A stretch of 64,000 bases of DNA from Hevea brasiliensis (GCF_030052815.1 NC_079503.1:55842735-55906734); one strand, 5' to 3'; shown: positions 25,228-37,234, numbered from the stretch's first letter. Notes: a model not told the origin generated them from the sequence alone. A program made the numbers and translations.

Positions 25228-26485
25228 GTTTTGCTCTAAAACAAACATCACAAGCCTTATTACTATTTCTAGCAGAACTATCAACTTTAAAAATTAATTC
25301 TACCACTTTTGAAGAAGGATGACCCAACCTCCTATGCCATAGCTCAAAGGACGCAACATCCGTTATTTTGCAAGCATAAGCTGAACTCACTCCCTTAAGA
25401 AAATAAAGCCCCTCACGTTGTTCACCCTCTCTAATCAGCCTCCTAGAATTTAGGTCCTGTATAACACAAAATTTGTCAGTAATTTGAGCCACCAAATTCG
25501 AATCATGCAGAAGTTTTGATACATATATTAAGTTGCAATTCAAATTAGGTACAAAAAAACATGTTGCAGCTTCAAATCCCCTCCGAGAACAATAATTCCT
25601 TCTTTGACTACCATTGTCTTATCTCCATTGGGTAAACCAACCAACCAAGGTTCTATATCACGAACTTCTTTAAGGCAAGCATACGTTCCTGTCATATGAT
25701 GAGAAGCACCTGTGTCAATAATCCAAGACAAAAAATTTTGCTTACCCGATAACCTTTCATTAGTGCCGTTCTTGGTTAAGCTCAACATCCCCATTAATTT
25801 GTTCCATTTCTCATCACTCAGCCCAGTAAAACCTTTCCTATCAGCATCAGTTATAGTTCCTTGTTCTCTTTCGCTTCTAGATACTTGTGCAGCATTGGCT
25901 CGTGAGTTAGCTTCCTTCTCACGACCTCCACCAATTTGGCGTTTGTGTCCTCCACCACGTCCAGACGTGTTGGAGCGAGGTCTATTCCCCCACCACTCTA
26001 GGTATCCTATTAACTGAAAATAAGACTCAACATCATGTCTTTCTTTCTTGCAGTTAGAGCAAACTGCACTTTTATCCCTTCCATCCTCTCTTGAATTTCG
26101 ACCACTAGCCTGTATTGCAAAGGTCAAAAGGCTACCTTTTTCTTGCTTCGTTCGAGTCATGAACCTCACACGCTCTTGCTGAACAATTGTAGAGTAAACC
26201 CGATTCAGATTTGGCAGAGGTTCTGTACTTAGTATATTGGAACATACCATTCCATAAACTTTGTCATCTAAGCCCATCAAAAATTGATGAACTTTTTCTT
26301 CTTCACATTTCTTTTCCAATCTGCAGTAAGATTGCATCTGCATCCACTATATTTACATACCGGTATCTGATCATAGTTGTTCAATTCATCCCAAATTGTT
26401 TTGAGCCGGCCATAATATGAGACGATGGCCTGCCCATCTTGCTTGCAATTTGCAAGATCTGACTTCAATTGCTGCACTCTTGGTC
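25228..26485 (-). pseudogene. Copia polyprotein, gag C-terminal, protease and pre-integrase segment
   Basis: In minus order: the end of the gag UBN2-like domain (RVQQLKSDLANCKQDGQAIV), a frame change near 26340, gag again (FLMGLDDKVYGMVCSNIL), a damaged zinc knuckle (CSNCKKERHDVES, lacking its last Cys), a Gly/Arg-rich linker, the protease active site in SWIIDTGASHHMTG, a second frame change in a run of seven A at about 25552-25558, and the gag-pre-integrase zinc-binding region (LWHRRLGHPS and CDVCFRAK). It is bounded by insertions on both sides: TSD GTTTT on the left and TGGTC on the right. Two frameshifts in 1.2 kb confirm that it is inactive. Confidence 0.9.
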
Positions 26486-27006
26486 TGTCACACCCTACCC
26501 CTCTGTAAGGCATAACATGATCCCGTAGTATACCTAATGAATTACCAACTCCGTCTACTGATAATCCATTAAATACACTACAAGGGATTTTAAAAACTTT
26601 TCTTACTTCTTTTACAGTGGTGAGCACTATTTACAGGAGTGAAAGACTTTGGTGAACTGAAGTGAAACAACTAACTCATTTGATTTATTTGGAATATCTG
26701 TAAAAATTTTGGCAAGGTGCCATTTGTATTTTGGACAAAACAGTTCTTCAGAAAACCTGTAAAAAGCACTTCAATAATTTTCCAAATCTCAACTCCAACA
26801 TTTTTCTCAATACAACATATTTCTCAACTCAAATCCACAGTGATTTTTCAAAAGCTGAGATATAGGAAATATAATACAATTTTTACAAGTCAAAATAACT
26901 CATAATTATTTTACAACCTCAAGTTACAATTTAAATTTACAACTGCTCAAACCAAAACAATATGTACATACAGTGGTCATACATTACAGTACAAAATGCA
27001 AAATAT

Positions 27007-27125
27007 TGGTATACTCATTATACCAGGTAATCCCTCGATGGATGTACTAGCAGCCTAGTCTGCTGCCCTGTCTGTCTCTCTACCTGCGACAGCAATAAAA
27101 AGCTATCGCTGAGACAATGTCTCAG
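27007..27125 (-). other. LTR three-hairpin cassette (group II)
   Basis: Hairpin 3 pairs TGGTATA with TATACCA (27007-27025). Hairpin 2 pairs GCGACAGC with GCTATCGC (27086-27109). Hairpin 1 is CTGAGACAATGTCTCAG (27109-27125, 8-bp arms). Compared with group I copies the outer pair of hairpin 3 is T-A instead of G-C, and the inner pairs of hairpin 1 differ in a compensating way. Confidence 0.75.
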
Positions 27126-27276
27126 TGGTGCACAACATTAACCAAATACAATTTTAATTCACAATTCATAAATCATATCAATAGTGGATACTTAAAACTA
27201 TAGTTAAATTCAAGACAATGAATGTCATAAGGAATTTAAACTCCAATTCACAAATCATCAAAATTCATAATAACAC

Positions 27277-27463
27277 AATTTAGTCAAATAGTTTAAGAAT
27301 ACCGTATTGCCAATTCATACACAATTTGATCAAAATACTTAATAACACAGTGTTTCCAATCAATGACACAATTTGATCAAATAACTGAATAATACCATTT
27401 TGCAAATCAATAACACAATTCGATCAAATAACCGAAGAATACAGTGTTGCCAATCAATATCAC
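27277..27463. repeat. Four direct repeats of ~47 bp inside the 3' LTR
   Basis: Units begin at about 27277, 27323, 27370 and 27417, each starting AATTTGATCAAATA or a close variant and containing CCAATCAAT. The same array lies at about 33711-33897 in the 5' LTR and, inverted, near 48700-48900 in the solo LTR 45751-49664. Confidence 0.85.
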
Positions 27464-30421
27464 AATTTAAGTCATGACACAATTTTTCCATATATGCCGT
27501 GTTGTACACCACGACAAGACATGCTCACCCCAATAATCGAAATCAATGAGGGAGGAAGCTAGCTATATAATGAGAACTCATCCATACTCACCTCAGACTG
27601 GGAAGTCAAAGAGGGAGGAACATAATCATACTCACCCCAGACTAATAAGTCAAAGAGGGAGGAATAATCACACTCACCCCATTAATGGAGGAGGAACATA
27701 ATATCCGTGTCATGCTAATTGTGAGTCAAAACAATTCCAAACATTTTATTCAAATGATCCGTAAGAATCCAATAAATTTCCAAAGTTATAATTTCATTCA
27801 CAAAATGGCAACACAATTCGTAATTCACTTTAATTTCCACAAAAACCATTTACAGTGCTTTTCAATCAATAAGTATCCATCAATATCATTCAAACAATTT
27901 TTCATAGTTTCAAACCATTCACAATGTTTTTCAATCAATAAGTGTCCACCAAATACATTTCCACAATTTAAAACAATAATATACAAATAGTCATAATTTA
28001 TTTCAATTGAAAAATTCAAAAGAAATAGCCGTTGTGCACAAACCTCTGATGACTGTCCCCCTGGTCTGGACTCAGTGTTTCCTTCCCTTTTGCTGAGTCC
28101 TTGTTAACTGAGAAACACAATTTGAAGTGTTTCAGTACCAAATTAAACTGTCTCTATCGATGGGGTTTGGTAAATAATGCACTGAACTCAATTGTTCACT
28201 TAATCACCTAATATACCGACCCTCGTTGCGTTTTAGGTAATTTAGGTTTTAGTTTCGTTAATATGTCACATTCGATAGGTTTTAGGTTTGGTATGTTTTA
28301 CCAAAGTCATTTCCTTGTTTAGTGCATTTTAATGCAAATTGCTGGATTCCGGGACACTGGTTTGACCTAGCCGGACGATCTAGTTCCCTCGGTTTTCGGG
28401 TCTCGGTCGAAACTACAAACTTGTAGATCTAGGTCTTATGGACCGCGGTGCAAAATTTCAGGTCAATCCGAGTTAAGTAGACCAAGTTATGGTCATTATA
28501 CTATTGCTGGTCAAATGGTACCATTTTAGGTCAATTTTAGGTCAAATTGGTCAATTCTGGTTCGGCCAGTTTTTGGACCCGAACTTGTGCAAATTGTTTG
28601 ACTTGCTTATGGTCATTTCTGGGCTTTGGTGTCCTCATAAGACTTGTAGGTATGGGTCTTAACTATTCTTGGTTAAAATTTCAGGTCAATTGGACCTGGT
28701 TTGAGTGAGTTATGGCCTAAACACTCACTGCTGCCCAATTGGTCATTTTTCAGGTCCTAATTGCACCTAATCCGAATTGGTCATTTTCTTAGGTCACCTT
28801 GCAAGCAGAATTTTGGTATGTTTTCTGAATGAAAGTTGGCACATTTTGTGCCTAGTTTCACGTCCAATTGGTCTCATACCAATTGAGGTTACACATTTAA
28901 ACTTATTGGCTAAAATGTACACTGCCCTTGGTTACTTTGCTTAACACACATCAATTACACACATTTACCTTGCAATATGTTTACTTCCCTACCAAATCTG
29001 TTTTGGTACATTACCAAAACTATATATTACTTTACATTATCCTCACTTTGGGCAGATTACAATTATCTTCAATACACCAAATATAACTCTAATTCCCAAA
29101 GTCCAAACACAATTACACATACACATAACATTACTAGTTTTTACATACTCTTTACACAACAAGTTCACATACATATCCATCAATCCTTCTATGTCAATAT
29201 TCTGCCAACACTTCCATGAATACATACATTTATTCAAGTGTCCCCAAGCTGCCGAAAATCTTCTTCAACACCAAATTGCCCTATAATTCATCAATTCTCA
29301 TCCAAGTGCCAAAATCACCATATAAATATGAAGTAATTCACTAGGTTATTAAATCATCATGATCAACATCATTTCTCATCAAATATATGCACAATTATTT
29401 CATCAAATACATGACTCCATGGCTGTCCAAAATGAACACAACAATAACTCTTCAAACTCAAAAATTTTCTTCACAAACTCAACACCCATAACATGCACAC
29501 AAAACTTAACAAAGCTATCTTCAAAAACACTAACTTACCTTATGGTTGGAGCTTGTTAAACCTTGCTTAAACTTCTCAAATTTGGTATCAAACTCTTCCT
29601 TGTGATGAGTAGACAATCTTTAATGAAGCCACTTAGGTGATTGGAGGTGAAATGAAGGTGGTTAATGGAGCTTTTTCAATTTGCGGCCATGGAGGTTTTT
29701 GGAGAATTTCATACGGCCATGGCAATTCCCAAGCTTGAAGATGAAATGGCAGATTGTATAATGGGTGTACACCTGCCCCTTTAGTCCTTAATTAAATCCC
29801 TAGTGGTCCACTCACCACATTTAAATCATTTTATAAGCTTAAAGTGCTAATTACACAATTTTCACTCCACTTTTGGTTATTTGCATTAGGTACCACTAAA
29901 CTAATTTTTTTATTTTATTTTCTAAGTGTAATATTATTTATTTTTAATGGACATTTAGGTCAAAAGACAATTCGGAATGTCGATTGACCATAATGCCCCT
30001 GTTCGGGTTACATTCTCGATTTTTCGGTAACACCGGGTTTTGTCTGTTTTTCGATTTCTCACTTTTCTTTGTACTAATTATTTAATTTTTCTTTGATATT
30101 TCTAATGATATTTATACTTCAATAAATATTTATTGGAGTCCTAAAAATATTTTTCAGGGTTCCCCGCAGTCCAGGGCTAGTCAACGGTCCACGCCGTGAC
30201 TTCCCGGTGCGGTCACCCATCGCTAGGGTTATCTACGCTTAACTTGGTTACATTTCTTTGCTATCATTTTTCCTTTGTTTTTCTTGTACTTCCTTTTCTT
30301 GTATTTCATTATTTTATGTCTCCTCACTCATATTGAAGTGTGGTTCTAGGCATCCTAGCTGTCCGGACAACACTGGTCACTGGAGCAGTAGAACGCACTA
30401 CCGAACTTAGGGGTGTTACAA

Positions 30422-30435
30422 TTCTCCCCCCCTTA
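30422..30435 (-). promoter_or_regulatory. Polypurine tract of the gag-only element
   Basis: The minus strand reads AAGGGGGGGGAGAA immediately before the 3' LTR start TGTAACACCCC; it is the plus-strand primer site. Confidence 0.92.
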
Positions 30436-31497
30436 AATAAATTTCGTCCACGAAATTTCTACCCAGTAGCCATCTTACAATAGTCATACGTTTATTTTTC
30501 CTTTCTATATGATCGTATAATCTTCTTTTTCTCAAATTTGTATAAGACTTTTAACAATCTAATACAATGTTTACTTTGTTTGGATAACACCAATCTCCTC
30601 TTACTATTGTGTTGTCTAATATTTCGGTTCACGTTGCTTCTTGAATGACCCTTGAGGTCATGTTAGAATCATTCATCAGTCATGGGTCCTCTGACCATTC
30701 TAATCCATAGTCTTCCTCACATTCGTAATATTTCTTTGTTATATATGAATCAACTGTTCGAATTTTTACGTCCATAACTCTTTTTTTTATCTGTCAATAT
30801 TTTATAACTTACTTCCTTTGGTACTGAACTATAACCTTTCGATATTCTAACTGCTGAGTTTTAGATCCCTAAGTAGGATTTTCAAACTTATTTCTAACAA
30901 TTAAATTACATTCCGGCATAACTATTCAAAAACAGATGCCATTGGTAACTATTCTTATCTAGGTATACTATCGGGTAGTACGTAGCTCTATACAATAATC
31001 TCAAGTTAGTACTGTAATCTGCAGCTTACAGTATAAACATCAAGAACATTGCATAGTTACTACGATACATCCCAATAGATCAAACTTTCCTATCTTTTGT
31101 CCATTTCGAATTCACTGATATTCGAATCTTATTTTGATTACAATATCCATTAGCAATTTCTAACAGTAACCTCCTTGCCCTTATCTAGAGCAATTCCATT
31201 ACTGCATCTTACTTTTACATCCTCTTGCCTTACATTAAGTAGGCTCACTAATTAGCTTTATACTTTATGGTGTGTTAGGAAATACTTTTCGCCGATAAAC
31301 TCTTTCAAAACTAATTTCACTTATTATCACAATCCTTATCTTAAGGACTAATCACTAATGCATCAAAATTTATTCCCCTGTAAAGGAATAACAACAGAAC
31401 ATGTAGTTCTAACACTAACATAAAAGTATGCAAACTCCAGGTCAAACAATACATATATATATCTTAGTTGCTAATTGAGAAAGTACCAGCAATAATG
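30436..31497 (-). other. Internal non-coding segment of the gag-only element
   Basis: No open frame of note. Colinear with about 10440-11640 in the deleted chromovirus. Contains the inverted repeat TACTGTAA/TTACAGTA at 31010-31033. A weak protease relic (minus-strand YVLFDLEFAYFYV near 31440, with the active-site triplet lost) adjoins the gag end. Confidence 0.7.
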
Positions 31498-32737
31498 TCA
31501 AAAGTCTAAGCCTCTTCTCTCACAGACAACGTATATTCCAGCTGAAGCATCACCTTGTTCTGGCTGATTCACAATACTTTGACTTCTAGGTGTACTGCCC
31601 CTACCTCTACCTCTGCCTCTACTAACTGATGGTGAACTCTTTGGGGTAGAAACTTGGGTTGATCCCTTTGGTGTAGTAAATGATCCAGAACGACCTGGAT
31701 TTACACAATCCCTAGCAAAATGGCCAGTCTCTCCACAGTTAAAACATGCTCCTACGGCTCTATAACATACCCCACTATGTGGTTTACCACAAGTTTTACA
31801 AAGTCGATCTGACAGCGCATTCCTGGGTTTCTGTTGAGTTTGCTGATCGGATCGAGGTGGTTTCTGTCCAAAAGATCTATCTCTACCGAACTTCTTACTA
31901 TCTCTGTCGTATCCCCCAAAGTTTTTCCTCTTTCCAGTAGGACCACTAGAACTCTGTTCTACTGACTTTCCCTCTTTTTCTGTCTTCTCTGATTTCTTTT
32001 TCTTAGGGGCCACTTCAGATTCAATTCTTTCTAATTCTAGTGCTTGAGAAATAAGTTCAGAGAAGTTGTTATGTTTGAATCCGACCACTTGTAATCTGAT
32101 ACTAGGCTTCAAGCCGGTTTCAAACCTCTTACATCTCTCCTATTTGGTAGAAAGTAGACTTCTTGCATAATGGCTTAGGCGGGAGAATTCCTTTCATACT
32201 CAAATGATCGACCGCCCTGTTTGGACTTAGGAATTCTTGCGACTCGGTCTACATAATCATCAGGTACATATTTTTGCCTTAATTCCCTGAGGAAGTGATT
32301 CCATGTTAGCACTGTAGGTTCTACTGCATCGTGGGGATGGTTTTCCACCACCATAAGCATCCCCAGTAGCAAAGATACTGAGTACTCAACCGAGCTCCTC
32401 TGTGCAATGCGCTTTCTTGAATACCCTATCCATCCTCTCTAACCATTGTTCACTTCTAGAGGATCTATCCCCTTAAACTCTGTAGCCCCATACTTCATCA
32501 ATTTGTCATATTGTCTAGCGTAAGACCGTGGTTGTACCACCGAGTCTCAGTATTGGGGCTTGAGTAGGCACATTACCATCCATTTGTTGGAACATTGCGC
32601 CGTCACGAGCGAATCGAAAGCGTAGAATCATCGCAGTGGGCTGGTGCTCTTGAACCACCGACATTATGTAGGCATGGGGCATCCCCTTGCACCTCAGCCT
32701 CTATCGATTGATCGACTGAACGATCACCCTCTTCCAT
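31498..32737 (-). pseudogene. Broken gag of the gag-only element
   Basis: Probable start at an ATG at 32737 (MEEGDRSVDQSIEAEVQGD). The frame closes at 32603. A second frame, 32372-32175, holds part of the Retrotrans_gag core (TWNHFLRELRQKYVPDDYVD). A third, 32112-31498 (204 residues), is basic and carries a paired zinc-knuckle region, CKTCGKPHSGVC then CFNCGETGHFARDC, followed by a Ser/Arg/Gly-rich tail (RGRGRGRG). Gag normally packages the RNA and forms the particle. The three frames are separated by shifts or stops, so full-length gag cannot be produced from this copy as sequenced. The small clustered indels seen elsewhere in this element could mean that one or more breaks are sequencing errors. 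Confidence 0.87.
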
Positions 32738-32906
32738 AATCAATTCGAGGATTTTAGACCTCCTGTACAATGATACAAGGAGATTTCCTCCCGTTAGTGC
32801 ATATTTATAATGTAATGTACTGTATGTATCAAACAATGATATTGAGCAGTTGTACTGTGAAGAAAGAATATTCAAATAACATGTGAAAACAGAATTTAAA
32901 AACTTT

Positions 32907-32918
32907 GCTCTGATACCA
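32907..32918 (-). promoter_or_regulatory. Primer-binding site for initiator tRNA-Met
   Basis: Minus strand TGGTATCAGAGC, 8 nt after the 5' LTR end (spacer TGTTTTGG). Confidence 0.93.
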
Positions 32919-32926
32919 CCAAAACA

Positions 32927-35900
32927 TGTCACACCCTACCCCTCTGTAAGGCATAACATGATCCCGTAGTATACCTAATGAATTACCAACTCCGCTTCAT
33001 CGATAATCCATTAAATACACTACAAGGGATTTTAAAAACTTTTCTTACTTCTTTTACAGTGGTGAGCACTATTTACAGGAGTGAAAGACTTTGGTGAACT
33101 GAAGTGAAACAACTAACTCATTTGATTTATTTGGAATATCTGTAAAAATTTTGGCAAGGTGCCATTTGTATTTTGGACAAAACAGTTCTTCAGAAAACCT
33201 GTAAAAAGCACTTCAATAATTTTCCAAATCTCAACTCCAACATTTTTCTCAATACAACATATTTCTCAACTCAAATCCACAGTGATTTTTCAAAAGCTGA
33301 GATATAGGAAATATAATACAATTTTTACAAGTCAAAATAACTCATAATTATTTTACAACCTCAAGTTACAATTTAAATTTACAACTGCTCAAACCAAAAC
33401 AATATGTACATACAGTGGTCATACATTACAGTACAAAATGCAAAATATTGGTATACTCATTATACCAGGTAATCCCTCGATGGATGTACTAGCAGCCTAG
33501 TCACGCTCGCCTCTCTCTACTGCGATAAAGAATAAAGCTATCACGAGACAATGTCTCAGTGGTGCACAACATTAACCAAATACAATTTTAATTCACAATT
33601 CATAAATCATATCAATAGTGGATACTTAAAACTATAGTTAAATTCAAGACAATGAATGTCATAAGGAATTTAAACTCCAATTCACAAATCATCAAAATTC
33701 ATAATAACACAATTTAGTCAAATAGTTTAAGAATACCGTATTGCCAATTCATACACAATTTGATCAAAATACTTAATAACAGTGTTTCCAATCAATGACA
33801 CAATTTGATCAAATAATGAATAATACCATTTTGCAAATCAATAACACAATTCGATCAAATAACCGAAGAATACAAGTGTTGCCAATCAATATCACAATTT
33901 AAGTCATGACACAATTTTTTCCATATATGCCGTGGTTGTACACCACGACAAGACATGATCACCCCAATAATCGAAATCAATGAGGGAGGAAGCTAGCTAT
34001 ATAATGAGAACTCATCCATACTCACCTCAGACTGGGAAGTCAAAGAGGGAGGAACATAATCATACTCACCCCAGACTAATAAGTCAAAGAGGGAGGAATA
34101 ATCACACTCACCCCATTAATGGAGGAGGAACATAATATCCGTGTCATGCTAATTGTGAGTCAAAACAATTCCAAACATTTTATTCAAATGATCCGTAAGA
34201 ATCCAATAAATTTCCAAAGTTATAATTTCATTCACAAAATGGCAACACAATTCGTAATTCACTTCAATTTCCACAAAAACCATTTACAGTGCTTTTCAAT
34301 CAATAAGTATCCATCAATATCATTCAAACAATTTTTCATAGTTTCAAACCATTCACAATGTTTTTCAATCAATAAGTGTCCACCAAATACATTTCCACAA
34401 TTTAAAACAATAATATACAAATAGTCATAATTTATTTCAATTGAAAAATTCAAAAGAAATAGCCGTTGTGCACAAACCTCGATGATCCCCTCAGTCCGAC
34501 TCAGTGTTTCCTTCCCTTTTGCTGAGTCCTTGTTAACTGAGAAACACAATTTGAAGTGTTTCAGTACCAAATTAAACTGTCTCTATCGATGGGGTTTGGT
34601 AAATAATGCACTGAACTCAATTGTTCACTTAATCACCTAATATACCGACCCTCGTTGCGTTTTAGGTAATTTAGGTTTTAGTTTCGTTAATATGTCACAT
34701 TCGATAGGTTTTAGGTTTGGTATGTTTTACCAAAGTCATTTCCTTGTTTAGTGCATTTTAATGCAAATTGCTGGATTCCGGGACACTGGTTTGACCTAGC
34801 CGGACGATCTAGTTCCCTCGGTTTTCGGGTCTCGGTCGAAACTACAAACTTGTAGATCTAGGTCTTATGGATCATGTGCAAAATTTCAGGTCAATCCGAG
34901 TTAAGTAGACCAAGTTATGGTCATTATACTATTGCTGGTCAAATGGTACCATTTTAGGTCAATTTTAGGTCAAATTGGTCAATTCTGGTTCAGCCAGTTT
35001 TTGGACCCGAACTTGTGCAAATTGTTTGACTTGCTTATGGTCATTTCTGGGCTTTGGTGTCTTCATAAGACTTGTAGGTATGGGTCTTAACTATTCTTGG
35101 TTAAAATTTCAGGTCAATTGGACCTGGTTTGAGTGAGTTATGGCCTAAACACTCACTGCTGCCCAATTGGTCATTTTTCAGGTCCTAATTGCACCTAATC
35201 CGAATTGGTCATTTTCTTAGGTCACCTTGCAAGCAGAATTTTGGTATGTTTTCTGAATGAAAGTTGGCACATTTTGTGCCTAGTTTCACGTCCAATTGGT
35301 CTCATACCAATTGAGGTTACACATTTAAACTTATTGGCTAAAATGTACACTGCCCTTGGTTACTTTGCTTAACACACATCAATTACACACATTTACCTTG
35401 CAATATGTTTACTTCCCTACCAAATCTGTTTTGGTACATTACCAAAACTATATATTACTTTACATTATCCTCACTTTGGGCAGATTACAATTATCTTCAA
35501 TACACCAAATATAACTCTAATTCCCAAAGTCCAAACACAATTACACATACACATAACATTACTAGTTTTTACATACTCTTTACACAACAAGTTCACATAC
35601 ATATCCATCAATCCTTCTATGTCAATATTCTGCCAACACTTCCATGAATACATACATTTATTCAAGTGTCCCCAAGCTGCCGAAAATCTTCTTCAACACC
35701 AAATTGCCCTACAATTCATCAATTCTCATCCAAGTGCCAAAAATCACCATATAAATATGAAGTAATTCACTAGGTTATTAAATCATCATGATCAACATCA
35801 TTTCTCATCAAATATATGCACAATTATTTCATCAAATACATGACTCCATGGCTGTCCAAAATGAACACAACAATAACTCTTCAAACTCAAAAATTTTCTT

Positions 35901-36852
35901 CACAAACTCAACACCCATAACATGCACACAAAACTTAACAAAGCTATCTTCAAAAACACTAACTTACCTTATGGTTGGAGCTTGTTAAACCTTGCTTAAA
36001 CTTCTCAAATTTGGTATCAAACTCTTCCTTGTGATGAGTAGACAATCTTTAATGAAGCCACTTAGGTGATTGGAGGTGAAATGAAGGTGGTTAATGGAGC
36101 TTTTTCAATTTGCGGCCATGGAGGTTTTTGGAGAATTTCATACGGCCATGGCAATTCCCAAGCTTGAAGATGAAATGGCAGATTGTATAATGGGTGTACA
36201 CCTGCCCCTTTAGTCCTTAATTAAATCCCTAGTGGTCCACTCACCACATTTAAATCATTTTATAAGCTTAAAGTGCTAATTACACAATTTTCACTCCACT
36301 TTTGGTTATTTGCATTAGGTACCACTAAACTAATTTTTTTAATTTTATTTTCTAAGTGTAATATTATTTATTTTTAATGGACATTTAGGTCAAAAGACAA
36401 TTCGGAATGTCGATTGACCATAATGCCCCTGTTCGGGTTACATTCTCGATTTTTCGGTAACACCGGGTTTTGTCTGTTTTTCGATTTCTCACTTTTCTTT
36501 GTACTAATTATTTAATTTTTCTTTGATATTTCTAATGATATTTATACTTCAATAAATATTTATTGGAGTCCTAAAAATATTTTTCAGGGTTCCCCGCAGT
36601 CCAGGGCTAGTCAACGGTCCACGCCGTGACTTCCCGGTGCGGTCACCCATCGCTAGGGTTATCGGCTCGCTTAACTTGGTTACATTTCTTTGCTATCATT
36701 TTTCCTTTGTTTTTCTTGTACTTCCTTTTCTTGTATTTCATTATTTTATGTCTCCTCACTCATATTGAAGTGTGGTTCTAGGCATCCTAGCTGTCCGGAC
36801 AACACTGGTCACTGGAGCAGTAGAACGCACTACCGAACTTAGGGGTGTTACA
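32927..36852 (-). repeat. 5' LTR of the gag-only element (group II)
   Basis: Starts TGTCACACCCTACCCC and ends GGGGTGTTACA beside TSD TGGTC. Compared with 26486-30420 nearly all bases agree, but differences bunch into short patches, e.g. near 33502-33545, 34480-34495, 32990-33002 and 36661-36672, which hit hairpin 2 and the acceptor-like site. Confidence 0.95.
33449..33559 (-). other. LTR three-hairpin cassette (hairpin 2 disrupted)
   Basis: Hairpin 3 TGGTATA/TATACCA (33449-33467) is intact. Hairpin 1 is slightly eroded (CGAGACAATGTCTCAG, ending 33559). Hairpin 2 between them is scrambled by several small indels relative to the sister LTR. Confidence 0.6.
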
Positions 36853-36857
36853 TGGTC

Positions 36858-37233
36858 CGTTTCAAATAGAAAATAGTTGTTTAATATCTTCCCATAATTC
36901 CTTCACGTTCTTCATATGAGATATGGTTGAATGAAGCGTGGGTTCAATGGTGTTGAAAATCCAAGAAACTAGCATCGAATTAACAGTCCACCAATCTTCA
37001 ATTTCCGTGGAATCTTCTTCTGGCTGTTTAACGGTTCCATCGATGAACCCATACTTCTTCTTGGCCCGTAGAGCAGTCCGAATTGCTCGTGCCCATTCAT
37101 CATAGTTTTCCCCTCTCAACTGAACTTGGGTAATAATATTGCCCAAATTATTATTCGAATTCAGTATATAAGGGTTTGAAGACATCTTCACAGAAGCTGA
37201 CGGCACAACAGTTTCTTTCCCATCATTAGCCAT
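36858..37233 (-). pseudogene. Copia polyprotein, gag N-terminal segment
   Basis: The start ATG (37231-37233) lies just after the primer-binding site and gives MANDGKETVVPSASVKMSS. Then follows the copia-type gag N-terminal motif (NPYILNSNNNLGNIITQVQL, ENYDEWARAIRTALRAKKKY, GFIDGTVKQP) and the start of the UBN2-like gag domain (WIFNTIEPTLHSTISHMKNV). Just before the insertion border, a TGA replaces what is a glycine codon in the family consensus (after KQLFSI). The frame then continues in register at 26485 once the gag-only element and one TSD copy are removed. Clade is probably Retrofit/Ale-like, judged by these motifs only. Confidence 0.9.
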
Positions 37234-37234
37234 A

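Larger units (their letters stand above)
26486..30420 (-). repeat. 3' LTR of the gag-only element (group II)
   Basis: Starts TGTCACACCCTACCCC, ends GGGGTGTTACA. TATA-like TTATAAAA on the minus strand near 29831-29838, donor-like AAG/GTAAGT at 29538, acceptor-like CGCAG/GTAG at 27084 (minus), CCAATTGGT inverted repeat at about 28864-28886, four ~47-bp direct repeats at 27277-27463 and a further ~50-bp repeated block near 27545-27690. Confidence 0.95.
26486..36852 (-). mobile_element. Complete gag-only (TR-GAG-like) gypsy retrotransposon, 10,367 bp
   Basis: TSD TGGTC at 26481-26485 and 36853-36857. The two LTRs (26486-30420, 3935 bp; 32927-36852, 3926 bp) are almost identical over long stretches, so the insertion is young compared with its neighbours. 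Sense is minus: 5' LTR on the right, primer-binding site 32907-32918, broken gag 31498-32737, polypurine tract 30422-30435, 3' LTR on the left. The internal region is only 2506 bp with no pol. This layout matches the described class of terminal-repeat retrotransposons that keep only gag; here even gag is interrupted, so mobility would need proteins from another element. Confidence 0.95.
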
